DNA of 8,457 nucleotides, from NCBI GenBank assembly GCA_012513735.1, contig JAAZBR010000203.1, positions 1 to 8,457 on the forward strand, read 5' to 3'. The stretch comes from Clostridiales bacterium. Lineage in GTDB: Bacteria; Bacillota; Clostridia; Christensenellales; Aristaeellaceae. Below are positions 1 through 6,806 of the stretch, one piece after another. A program made the position numbers and the translations under genes. The notes under the pieces were generated by a model. That model saw only the letters and a program-made list of their open reading frames with translations. It did not search any database and was not told where the DNA came from. The number at the start of each line of letters is the position of its first letter. Within the stretch, counting starts at the first letter, position 1.

Positions 1-17
1 CCTTTCCAGTGTCGGGC

Positions 18-1283
18 TCAGTCCACCCGCTCACGGTGGATATCCGCCCCCAGGGCGCTGAGCTTGTCCTCCAGGCGTTCATAGCCCCTGGCAATGAACT
101 CCGGATTATAGACCTCGGTGACCCCACTGGCCATCAGACCCGCAATCACCAGCGCCGCCCCACCCCTGAGATCGGTGGCGGTGACAGGCGCGCCACGCAG
201 TTGAGGCACGCCTTCTATATAGGCTGTCCTGCCTGAGATAATCACCTTGGCACCCATGCGACGCATTTCGTCCAAGTGCTTAAAGCGGTTGTCAAAGATA
301 TTCTCGTTCACTTCGCTATGCCCCCCCGCCCGGGTGAGCAGCGCGCTCATGGGCTGCTGCAGATCGGTGGGGAACCCAGGATACTCCTGGGTACTCAGGC
401 GGATGGGCCGGTGCCCGCGCTTGATGCGCACGTTGATCACATCATCCTGGCTGGTGACGGATACGCCCATCTCCAACAGCTTGGCCGTCAGCGCCTCCAT
501 ATGGGTGGGAATGGTACCGTGGATGGCCACGTCCCCCCGGGTGGCGGCAGCGGCAATCATCAGCGTGCCGGTCTCAATCTGATCGGGAATAACAGTATAG
601 GTGCCGCCATGCAGCTTGTCCACCCCGCGGATGCGGATGGTATCGGTACCGGCGCCCTTGATCTTGGCGCCCATAGAGTTCAAAAAGTTAGCCGCGTCAA
701 CAATATGAGGTTCCCGGGCAGCGTTGGTGAGCACCGTGTTGCCCTTGGCACGCACTGCAGCCAGCATGACGTTGATGGTGGCCCCCACCGTCACCATGTC
801 GAAGTTGATAATGGCGCCGTGCGGGCTGCCCTCCAGCCCCAGCATGCCGCTGTATTCATTAATGCTGGCCCCCAGCGCTTCAAAGCCCTTGATATGCTGG
901 TCAATGGGCCGGGACCCGATGTCACAGCCGCCGGGATAGCCTACATCGGCCTTGCCGTAGCGCCCCAGCAGGGCTCCCATAAAATAGTAGCTAGCCCGCA
1001 TCTGCTGAGCAAAGTGAAAAGGCACCGTGGTGGTATGCACCGTGCGCGGGTCGATGACCATGCGCTTCAGCTTGGTGTCAAAGTCCACCTTGGCGCCCAG
1101 CGCCCGCAGAATACGGTGTAACACATGGACGTCTTCAATATCAGGCAGATTCTCGATGGTGCAGGGTTCTTCACACAGAACGGCTGCCGGGATCACCGCC
1201 AGGGAGGTGTTCTTGCCGCCGGACACATAAGTATCGCCTGCCAGAGGCTTTTCCCCCCGGATGACGAGCTTGTACTTGTCCAT
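18..1283 (-). CDS. murA: UDP-N-acetylglucosamine 1-carboxyvinyltransferase (MurA, MurZ/MurA2-like)
   Basis: This cytoplasmic enzyme transfers enolpyruvate from PEP to UDP-GlcNAc, the first committed step of peptidoglycan synthesis. The 421-residue product has the normal family length. Visible landmarks are SGGKN with Lys24 (the Lys22 equivalent of E. coli MurA), the catalytic loop PGGCDIGSRPID with Cys120 (the Cys115 equivalent), and YPGFPTDLQ with the conserved Asp. Because Cys120 is present, the Cys-to-Asp change known to give fosfomycin insensitivity is absent. RASYYFMGALLGRY and DQHIKGFEALGA resemble, from memory, the second Firmicute paralogue (B. subtilis MurAB/MurZ) more than MurAA, so another murA copy may exist elsewhere. 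I chose the ATG at 1283 because AAGGAGG lies 5 nt upstream. An in-frame extension to 1349 is possible but would run through the promoter and adds a non-conserved stretch. The gene is transcribed divergently from the glycosylase gene. Confidence 0.96.
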   Translation of the reverse strand: MDKYKLVIRGEKPLAGDTYVSGGKNTSLAVIPAAVLCEEPCTIENLPDIEDVHVLHRILRALGAKVDFDTKLKRMVIDPRTVHTTTVPFHFAQQMRASYYFMGALLGRYGKADVGYPGGCDIGSRPIDQHIKGFEALGASINEYSGMLGLEGSPHGAIINFDMVTVGATINVMLAAVRAKGNTVLTNAAREPHIVDAANFLNSMGAKIKGAGTDTIRIRGVDKLHGGTYTVIPDQIETGTLMIAAAATRGDVAIHGTIPTHMEALTAKLLEMGVSVTSQDDVINVRIKRGHRPIRLSTQEYPGFPTDLQQPMSALLTRAGGHSEVNENIFDNRFKHLDEMRRMGAKVIISGRTAYIEGVPQLRGAPVTATDLRGGAALVIAGLMASGVTEVYNPEFIARGYERLEDKLSALGADIHRERVD

Positions 1284-1315
1284 GAGCACCTCCTTACCTT
1301 CCGTTTGATGGACAA

Positions 1316-1344
1316 AGTATAGCACAGGCGCCAACATCAGTAAA
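1316..1344 (-). promoter_or_regulatory. Predicted promoter of murA (extended -10)
   Basis: On the minus strand TTTACT (1339-1344) is followed after 17 nt by TATACT (1316-1321), with TGC directly before the -10, giving an extended -10. Transcription would start near 1309, leaving a leader of about 26 nt that contains the AAGGAGG site of murA. The -10 lies in the left arm of the inverted repeat 1316-1329/1355-1368. This is read by eye from consensus and is not measured. Confidence 0.6.
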
Positions 1345-1359
1345 GGCAAGGCTTGCCTG

Positions 1360-1368
1360 TGCTATACT
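1360..1368 (+). promoter_or_regulatory. Predicted extended -10 promoter of the DNA glycosylase gene
   Basis: TGC plus TATACT (1363-1368) forms an extended -10 identical to the one facing murA. No good -35 hexamer is seen at 16-19 nt, so the TG extension would have to carry recognition. Transcription would begin near 1375, giving a leader of about 18 nt before the ATG at 1393. Confidence 0.45.
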
Positions 1369-1392
1369 AGCAACGGAAGGCAGGTGAGGAGG

Positions 1393-2238
1393 ATGGAGGT
1401 GCTGATTCCCGGATTTGACCTGGCGCTGACCGCAGACAGCGGCCAGTGCTTTCGCTTTGATCGTCTGGAGTCCGACCGCTGGCGGGTGATTGCAAAAGGC
1501 CAGGTATTGGAGATCCAGGCGCTGAGGGAGGATCGCTTTCACCTGAGCTGCGACACTTCGGCCTATGCTCATACCTGGCACAACTACCTAGATTTGGACC
1601 GGGATTACAGGGCCATCCTGGCCCTGATTTCCCCGGAGGACACCTACCTGCAGGCGGCTGCGGGCTATGCAGGCGGCTTGCGTCTGCTCAGGCAGGATCC
1701 CTGGGAGATGCTGATCAGCTTCATCATCAGCCAGCGCAAAAACATGCAGGCCATCAAGGGCTGCGTGGCCAAGTTGAGCACCCTGTATGGCACGTCCCTA
1801 GGGGAGGGCCTGTATGCCTTTCCAGCGCCGGGGCAACTGGCCGAGCTGGATCTGCCCGCCCTCAACGCCTGCGGCCTGGGGTACCGCAGCCGCTACATCC
1901 AGGCCACGGCCCGGGCGATGGCCGAAGGAGCTGTCAGCCTGACCGCCATGGCGGCGCTGGATGACGAGGCGCTGCAAAAGGAGCTGTGCAGCCTATCCGG
2001 GGTGGGTATCAAGGTGGCCCAGTGTGTGATGCTGTTCGCCTACCAGCGCATGGATGCCTTTCCCCGGGACGTGTGGATCGACCGGGTGCTCAGGGAACAG
2101 TATCCCCAGGGCTTCCCCCTTCACCTATACCCGGGCTGCGCGGGCATCCTGCAGCAGCAGCTTTTCTGCTACCGGCGCCATATAGCCGGCCGGAATGCAG
2201 GAAAAGATGCCCCCACTGTTAGCACCTCGAAGGACTGA
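1393..2238 (+). CDS. 8-oxoguanine-type DNA glycosylase/AP lyase (Ogg family, HhH-GPD)
   Basis: This is a base-excision repair enzyme that would remove oxidised guanine (8-oxoG) from DNA and nick the abasic site. The 281-residue protein shows the OGG N-terminal domain with DSGQCFRF (about residues 15-22). Next come LISFIISQRKNMQAIKG, matching the conserved SFICSSNNN region of human OGG1, and the helix-hairpin-helix LSGVGIKVAQC with Lys207. FPRDVWIDRVL follows with Asp226. Lys207 and Asp226 are 19 residues apart, the same spacing as catalytic Lys249 and Asp268 in human OGG1. The start is uncertain: ATG 1393 gives the usual family N-terminus and has AGGTGA 5 nt upstream. GTG 1399 has AGGAGG 6 nt upstream, and GTG 1384 would add three residues. 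The C-terminal 15 or so residues look unconserved. The gene appears monocistronic, with no convincing terminator after it. A DNA-3-methyladenine glycosylase 2 label is possible in automatic annotation, but the Ogg motifs fit better. Confidence 0.9.
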   Translation: MEVLIPGFDLALTADSGQCFRFDRLESDRWRVIAKGQVLEIQALREDRFHLSCDTSAYAHTWHNYLDLDRDYRAILALISPEDTYLQAAAGYAGGLRLLRQDPWEMLISFIISQRKNMQAIKGCVAKLSTLYGTSLGEGLYAFPAPGQLAELDLPALNACGLGYRSRYIQATARAMAEGAVSLTAMAALDDEALQKELCSLSGVGIKVAQCVMLFAYQRMDAFPRDVWIDRVLREQYPQGFPLHLYPGCAGILQQQLFCYRRHIAGRNAGKDAPTVSTSKD

Positions 2239-2340
2239 TCCCGTTCCTTGATACCGTTTTTTCCTTAAATATATTGATTTTATGAACTCTTTGTCCTGAC
2301 AGGCCCCGGTGCCGGAATTTGACCTTTTTACGTTTAGGGC

Positions 2341-2390
2341 TTGCATATTGATACGAAAAAGAAGTAAAATGTCATTACTAAACGAGGAGG
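2341..2390 (+). promoter_or_regulatory. Predicted promoter and ribosome binding site of the liv operon
   Basis: In the AT-richer 161-bp gap, TTGCAT (2341-2346) and TAAAAT (2365-2370) are 18 nt apart and form a plausible sigma-A promoter. GAGGAGG (2384-2390) lies 9 nt before the ATG at 2400. A competing TTGACC (2319-2324) has only a poor -10 partner. CGTTTAG (2331-2337) and CTAAACG (2378-2384) form a 7-bp inverted repeat flanking the core promoter, which may be chance. I see no T-box leader; the predicted leader is only about 23 nt. Confidence 0.55.
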
Positions 2391-2399
2391 ACTGTTCGG

Positions 2400-3578
2400 A
2401 TGAAAAAACTGCTTGCTCTGGCTCTGGTGCTTGCCATCTGCCTGCCTGTGCTGGCGATGGGCGAAGCCGCAACAAAAGGAACCATCATCGTGGGTGTTTA
2501 TGAACCCGCATCCGGCGCATCGGGCGCCGGCGGCAAACAGGAGACCCTGGGCGTCCTGTATGCCCATTCCTTGCAGCCCACCGTGACGCTGTCGGACGGC
2601 GTGTACGACATCAAGCTGGTGGAGGTGGACAACGGCTCCGACCCCGCCAAGGCACCCACTGCCGCGCAGACGCTGGTCAGCGCCGATGCGGCCATCGTGC
2701 TGGGCAGCTACGGCTCCGGTGTGTCCATGGCGGCTGCCGATATCTTTGATGCCGCCGGCCTGGTGGCTGTGGGCATCAGCTGCACCAACCCCGGTGTCAC
2801 GCTGGGCAACCCGCTCTACTACCGCATTTGCTACCTGGATCCCTTCCAGGGTACGGTGCTTGCCAACTTTGCCAAGGACGAGTACGGCGCCAAGAAGGCC
2901 TATACCCTGGGCCAACTGGGCAACGACTATGACATCGGCCTGATCAACTATTTCACCGAGGCCTTCAAGGCGGCCGGCGGCGAGGTAGTGGGCGAGACCT
3001 TCCCCGAGGGCACCAGCGATTTCTCTGCCTACCTGACCAAGGCTGCCAACGAGGACGCTCAGGTGATCTTCGCCCCCTGCTCCGACCTGTATGCGGCGCA
3101 GATCGTGGAACAGGCCGCCTCCTCCGGCGTCAAGATCCCCCTGCTGGCCGGCGACACCTGGGACATCTCCAGCGTTGTGGAGGCTGCCAAGGGCTCCCAG
3201 GTATCCGTTGCCGTGTCTACCTTCTTTGACGAGGGCGATACAACCGGCGCCGCGGCCGATTTTGTCACCGGCTACAAGGCCTGGTTGAACGCCAATGCCG
3301 ACATGAAGGCCAACAATGGCGGCAACGACGTGATCGCGGCTGTGTCCGCGCTGGGCTTTGACGGTTACAACCTGGCGCTGGAATCCATCCGCAAGGCCGA
3401 CTCTGGCGAACGCGAGGACATTGCGGGTGTCATGGCCGATGTCACCTGGAGCGGCGTCACCGGCATGATCGAGTTCGATGAGAACGGCGATGCCAAGCGT
3501 GATCAGGCCTTCATCAAGAAGGTGGATACCCAGAACGCGGTTTGGGAGTTTGTCAAGGTTCAGGGCATTGGCCAGTAA
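2400..3578 (+). CDS. Branched-chain amino acid ABC transporter substrate-binding protein (LivJ/LivK type)
   Basis: This extracytoplasmic receptor captures an amino acid and delivers it to the LivHMGF importer encoded downstream. The 392-residue protein starts with an export signal: KK, then a hydrophobic stretch to about Ala19 and a likely signal peptidase I site near residues 19-24. The mature part is a type I periplasmic-binding fold (Peripla_BP_6). It opens with GTIIVGVYEPASG, then has GSYGSGVSMAAADIF and AVGISCTNP at the positions that bind the ligand in LIV-binding protein. YTLGQLGNDYDIG begins the second lobe, and LLAGDTWD sits where the family has its hinge-side ligand contact. Specificity for Leu/Ile/Val is family knowledge, since related proteins bind other amino acids or amides. 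There is no canonical lipobox: the only early Cys, Cys14, is preceded by Ile. It is first in the operon and has a strong ribosome binding site. Confidence 0.92.
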   Translation: MKKLLALALVLAICLPVLAMGEAATKGTIIVGVYEPASGASGAGGKQETLGVLYAHSLQPTVTLSDGVYDIKLVEVDNGSDPAKAPTAAQTLVSADAAIVLGSYGSGVSMAAADIFDAAGLVAVGISCTNPGVTLGNPLYYRICYLDPFQGTVLANFAKDEYGAKKAYTLGQLGNDYDIGLINYFTEAFKAAGGEVVGETFPEGTSDFSAYLTKAANEDAQVIFAPCSDLYAAQIVEQAASSGVKIPLLAGDTWDISSVVEAAKGSQVSVAVSTFFDEGDTTGAAADFVTGYKAWLNANADMKANNGGNDVIAAVSALGFDGYNLALESIRKADSGEREDIAGVMADVTWSGVTGMIEFDENGDAKRDQAFIKKVDTQNAVWEFVKVQGIGQ

Positions 3579-3594
3579 TCAATCCCTGTGATCA

Positions 3595-3632
3595 GCAGGG
3601 CCGATGGCTCACACCGTCGGCCCTGCATTTTT
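3595..3632 (+). terminator. Intrinsic terminator or attenuator between the binding-protein gene and livH
   Basis: GCAGGGCCGA (3595-3604) pairs perfectly with TCGGCCCTGC (3617-3626). Three inner pairs (one a wobble) extend the stem to about 13 bp around the loop CTCACA, and five T residues follow at 3628-3632. It starts 16 nt after the binding-protein stop and ends 21 nt before livH. Partial termination here, or protection of the upstream mRNA end, would yield more binding protein than permease, as is common for ABC importers. No other obvious promoter is seen before livH. Confidence 0.8.
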
Positions 3633-3653
3633 GAAACCTGAGGCGGTGAGATA

Positions 3654-4538
3654 ATGGACTTCATCCAAGCAAACCTGCCCTACCTGCTGGCAGGCATATC
3701 GGTCGGCGGCCAGTATGCGCTAATTTCCATCGGATACACCATGGTGTACGGCATTCTGCGGCTGATCAACTTTGCCCATGGCGACATTTTTACGGTGGCC
3801 GCCTTCTTCGCAGTCTACCTGAGTGCAACCATGCCGCTGATCGTGTCCCTACCCCTCACCGTGGTGCTGACCGTAGTGCTGGGCTTTGTGGTGGAACGGG
3901 TTGCCTATGCGCCCCTCCGTGAGGCGCCGCGTATGTCCATCATGATTTCCGCCATCGGCGTCAGCTACCTGTTGCAGAACCTGATGTGGTATATCACCGG
4001 CGGGCTGGCCAAGCAGTATGTCACCATCCCCTGGATTTCCAGCTCCGTGACCCTCTGGGGCACCACCACCAAGATGGTAACGTTGGTGACCCCGGTACTG
4101 ACCATCATATTGGTAGTAGTGCTGGTGCAGTTGATCAACCACACCAAGATCGGCATGGCGATGCGGGCAGTCAGCAAGGATTTTGAAACGGCTAAGCTGA
4201 TGGGTATCAAGATTGATGCAGTCATCAGCATCACCTTTGTCATAGGCTCCTTCCTGGCGGCGGTGGGTTCCATGCTCTACTTCAGCAACTACACAGCCGT
4301 CACCCCGCTGGCAGGCGCCATGCCCGGCCTGAAAGCCTTTGTGGCAGCCGTATTTGGTGGCATCGGCTCCATTCCGGGCGCGGTGGTGGGCGCCTTCATC
4401 ATCGGCATCAGCGAAAATCTGCTGAAGGCGGTGGGACTCACAGCCTTTTCGGACGCCTTCACCTTCGCGTTGCTAATTTTTGTGCTTGTGTTCAAACCCA
4501 CCGGCCTGTTCGGTGAGGCCACCACGGACAAGGTATAG
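3654..4538 (+). CDS. livH: Branched-chain amino acid ABC transporter permease LivH
   Basis: This is one of the two membrane channel subunits of the importer, pairing with LivM and docking on LivG/LivF. The 294-residue protein is almost wholly hydrophobic and has about eight membrane segments, as usual for LivH. Family hallmarks are GYTMVYGILRLINFAHGD (about residues 27-44), RAVSKDFETAKLMGI (about 172-186), which is the cytoplasmic coupling loop contacting the ATPases, and GGIGSIPGAVVGAFIIGI near residue 240. The start at ATG 3654 is supported by GGTGAG a few bases upstream and a typical N-terminus (MDFIQANLPYLLAGI). The gene follows the terminator-like hairpin by 21 nt and is followed after 8 nt by livM. 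Length and motifs are intact. Confidence 0.95.
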   Translation: MDFIQANLPYLLAGISVGGQYALISIGYTMVYGILRLINFAHGDIFTVAAFFAVYLSATMPLIVSLPLTVVLTVVLGFVVERVAYAPLREAPRMSIMISAIGVSYLLQNLMWYITGGLAKQYVTIPWISSSVTLWGTTTKMVTLVTPVLTIILVVVLVQLINHTKIGMAMRAVSKDFETAKLMGIKIDAVISITFVIGSFLAAVGSMLYFSNYTAVTPLAGAMPGLKAFVAAVFGGIGSIPGAVVGAFIIGISENLLKAVGLTAFSDAFTFALLIFVLVFKPTGLFGEATTDKV

Positions 4539-4546
4539 GTGTGCAG

Positions 4547-5977
4547 ATGAAAGCATTCAAAATCATTCTCTCCCTGCTGCTGGTAGCCAGTGCAGTAGCA
4601 TTGATCGTGTTTGTGGGCGGTGCCCTGGGCAATCCGGATGACGTGATTGCCCGTCTGGATGCGGATAACCTGGCGGCCACCGACAGCAAGCTGCAGAAGG
4701 CACGGGACCGCGCCCTGGAGAGCGCTCAGGCAGGCGACCGCGAGAAAACGCTGCGCAACATCGACCGCTATGTGGAAGGCTTTGGTGATCAACTGGAGCT
4801 GGGCGGGCAAAACCGCCTGGACCTGTTCTTCTACCGGCACGGCCCCTCGCTGATCGCCGTCAGCATTGTGGTGATTGTGGCCGCTGCTGCGCTGCTGGTC
4901 AGTGCCTTGGACAGCAGAGGCAGGTACCGCAAGGCGGCCATCTATGCGTTGCTGATCGTGCTGCTGTACGCCGGCATCTACATTGTGGAAAACCTGGCGG
5001 GCGCCTCCTCCATGCTGATGACGGTGCTCAAAAAGGGCGCCATCTACGCGCTGATTGCGGTGTCCCTGAACCTGCTCAACGGCTTTACAGGGCTGTTCTC
5101 CCTGGGGCAGGCCGGGTTTATGCTAATCGGCGCCTATACCTATGCCATCTTCACCATCGCCACCGAAAACCGTGCCCAAGTGTACCAGTACTACAACGGC
5201 GGGTTGGTGCAATTTTCCCTGCCGCCCCTGGTGGCCCTTGTGCTGGCCGGCCTGGCCGCCGCGTTTTTTGCTTCGTTGGTGGGTCTGCCGGTGCTGCGTT
5301 TGAAAAGCGACTACCTTGCCATCGCCACGCTGGGCTTTGCCGAGATCATCCGCGCGATCTTCCAGTACGACGGCCTGGGGCCCCTGACCAACGGCTCCAA
5401 CCTGCTGCGCAAGTTTGCCACCTTTGACAGCGCCCTGTTCCCCTTTGCAGTGGCAGGGGTGTGCATCGCGCTGATCGCTATGCTGATACACAGCACCTAC
5501 GGGCGGGCCTTCAAAGCCATCCGAGACGACGAGGTGGCAGCGGAAGCCATGGGTATCAACCTGTTCCGCCATAAACAGATGGCCTTTGTAATTTCCAGCT
5601 TCTTTGCGGGGGTGGGCGGCGCGCTGCTGGCCATGTTCCAGACCACCGTGCAGGCCAGCGCCTTTAAATCTTCCATGACCTATGAACTGCTGCTGATCGT
5701 GGTTATCGGCGGCATGGGCTCCATCACCGGCTCGGTGCTTGCCAGCTTTCTGTTCATCGCCTCCAGCGAATGGTGGCTGCGTTTTCTAGACAATACGCAG
5801 ATGATTGGCGACTTCCAGGTGCCCCTGCTGCGCAGCGGCTTCCGCATGGTGGTGTTCTCCGCCATCATCATGGTGGTGGTGCTTTTCTACCGCCGGGGCA
5901 TCATGGGCGATAAGGAGTTCAGCCTGAAACGCCTATCCCAGCGATTCCGCAGGAAGGGGGAAAGCCGCAATGCCTGA
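4547..5977 (+). CDS. livM: Branched-chain amino acid ABC transporter permease LivM with extended N-terminus
   Basis: This is the second channel subunit of the importer. The LivM core starts near residue 130. It contains NLLNGFTGLFSLGQAGF (about 175-191), PVLRLKSDYLAIATLGFAEI, the coupling loop FKAIRDDEVAAEAMGIN, and GGMGSITGSVL. At 476 residues it is longer than the 300-350 of a minimal LivM. The first 129 residues comprise a membrane segment (about 6-27), a hydrophilic charged stretch of about 70 residues (29-100) predicted outside the membrane, a second segment (about 102-121), and a basic turn DSRGRYRK. E. coli LivM also has an N-terminal extension (DUF3382), so the principle is known, but this stretch does not obviously resemble it. 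I chose ATG 4547 because AGGTG lies 5 nt upstream; GTG 4541 would add two residues. The end overlaps livG by 8 nt, implying translational coupling. Confidence 0.92.
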   Translation: MKAFKIILSLLLVASAVALIVFVGGALGNPDDVIARLDADNLAATDSKLQKARDRALESAQAGDREKTLRNIDRYVEGFGDQLELGGQNRLDLFFYRHGPSLIAVSIVVIVAAAALLVSALDSRGRYRKAAIYALLIVLLYAGIYIVENLAGASSMLMTVLKKGAIYALIAVSLNLLNGFTGLFSLGQAGFMLIGAYTYAIFTIATENRAQVYQYYNGGLVQFSLPPLVALVLAGLAAAFFASLVGLPVLRLKSDYLAIATLGFAEIIRAIFQYDGLGPLTNGSNLLRKFATFDSALFPFAVAGVCIALIAMLIHSTYGRAFKAIRDDEVAAEAMGINLFRHKQMAFVISSFFAGVGGALLAMFQTTVQASAFKSSMTYELLLIVVIGGMGSITGSVLASFLFIASSEWWLRFLDNTQMIGDFQVPLLRSGFRMVVFSAIIMVVVLFYRRGIMGDKEFSLKRLSQRFRRKGESRNA

Positions 5978-6806
5978 GCACATTCTGCAGCTTAAGGACA
6001 TCACCATGCAGTTTGGCGGCGTGGTGGCGGTGGACAGCCTGAGCTTGTATGTAGATGAAGGCGAGATCGTAGCGCTGATCGGTCCCAACGGCGCCGGTAA
6101 GACCACAGCCTTCAACTGTGTTACTGGTGTCTACAAGCCCACCAACGGCCAGGTCAGCTACCGGGGCAAACTGATTGTCAGCAACCATCCCCAGGGCAAG
6201 ATGAAGACTCTCTACGCGGGCAGCGACAAGGACAAGTACACCCAGGTGCTTGAGCCAACGCCGGACAAGATCACGGCGCTGGGAATTGCGCGGACTTTTC
6301 AAAACATCCGCCTATTCAAAACCCAGACGGTGTTTGAAAACGTGCTGATCGCCATGCATCTGCACCGCACCAGCAACCTGTTCACAGCCACCCTGCACCT
6401 CAACAGCAAGGAAGAGAAGCAGCACCATCAGCGGGCGCTGGAACTGCTGGAGGCCGTAAACCTGCTGGACCAGAAGGACGAGCTGGCCACCAGCCTGCCT
6501 TATGGCATGCAGCGCCGGCTGGAGATTGCCAGGGCCCTGGCCACCAAACCCCAACTGCTTCTGCTGGATGAACCGGCCGCCGGCATGAATCCCCAGGAAA
6601 CAGATACGCTGAGCGCGTTCATCCTCGATATCAAGCAACAGTTCAAGCTATCCGTCTTCCTGATTGAGCACCACATGGACCTGGTGATGGATATTTCCGA
6701 CCGTATCTATGTAATCGACTTTGGCAAGCTGATCGCCCACGGTACGCCTGCAGAGGTGCAGGACAACCCGGACGTGATCAGAGCCTATCTGGGGGTGGAG
6801 GAATGA
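5970..6806 (+). CDS. livG: Branched-chain amino acid ABC transporter ATP-binding protein LivG
   Basis: This cytoplasmic ATPase subunit works with LivF to power import. The 278-residue protein has Walker A GPNGAGKTT (38-46) with Lys44, Q-loop RTFQNIRLF with Gln111, the LivG-type signature LPYGMQRRLEIARA (176-189), Walker B LLLLDEP with Glu201, and the H-loop His233 in LIEHHMDL. NNPDVIRAYLG-like ending (DNPDVIRAYLG) is the usual LivG C-terminus. Between Walker A Lys and Q-loop Gln there are 67 residues, against 43 in E. coli LivG. The extra 24 lie in a polar stretch around residues 69-100 (KMKTLYAGSDKDKY and PTPDKITALGIA). The start overlaps the livM end by 8 nt, and AGGAAGGGGG lies 9 nt upstream. 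It overlaps livF in an ATGA. Confidence 0.95.
   Translation: MPEHILQLKDITMQFGGVVAVDSLSLYVDEGEIVALIGPNGAGKTTAFNCVTGVYKPTNGQVSYRGKLIVSNHPQGKMKTLYAGSDKDKYTQVLEPTPDKITALGIARTFQNIRLFKTQTVFENVLIAMHLHRTSNLFTATLHLNSKEEKQHHQRALELLEAVNLLDQKDELATSLPYGMQRRLEIARALATKPQLLLLDEPAAGMNPQETDTLSAFILDIKQQFKLSVFLIEHHMDLVMDISDRIYVIDFGKLIAHGTPAEVQDNPDVIRAYLGVEE

Larger units (their letters stand above)
1316..1368. repeat. Perfect 14-bp inverted repeat in the murA/glycosylase divergent region
   Basis: AGTATAGCACAGGC at 1316-1329 is exactly reverse-complemented at 1355-1368, with a 25-nt spacer. A second shared block, AACGGAAGG, appears on the plus strand at 1372-1380 and on the minus strand at 1297-1305. Each 14-bp arm contains an outward-facing TGCTATACT extended -10. 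The symmetry therefore looks like two mirrored promoters, and no T-run or gene end suggests a terminator. A dimeric regulator site is an alternative. Confidence 0.7.

Noticed and set aside
276..1121. Long plus-strand open frame (281 codons) opposite murA
   Set aside because: It lies wholly inside the well-supported murA on the other strand. The composition is rich in His, Gly and Arg as expected of an antisense GC-rich frame, and it has no ribosome binding site or recognisable motif.
2235..2265. Possible terminator of the glycosylase gene (AAGGA...TCCTT followed by six T residues)
   Set aside because: The stem would be only 5 bp with a 10-nt loop, and 6 nt separate it from the T-run, so it is too weak to call.
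2239..2399. T-box, CodY box or other leucine-responsive leader upstream of the liv operon
   Set aside because: The predicted leader is only about 23 nt. I see no T-box TGGNACC element, no AATTTTCNGAAAATT-like CodY site, and no leader peptide with Leu, Ile or Val codons.
2334..2915. Minus-strand open frame (193 codons) across the liv promoter and binding-protein start
   Set aside because: Its sequence is an antisense shadow of the binding-protein gene with GC-skewed residues. It would run across the liv promoter and shows no domain.
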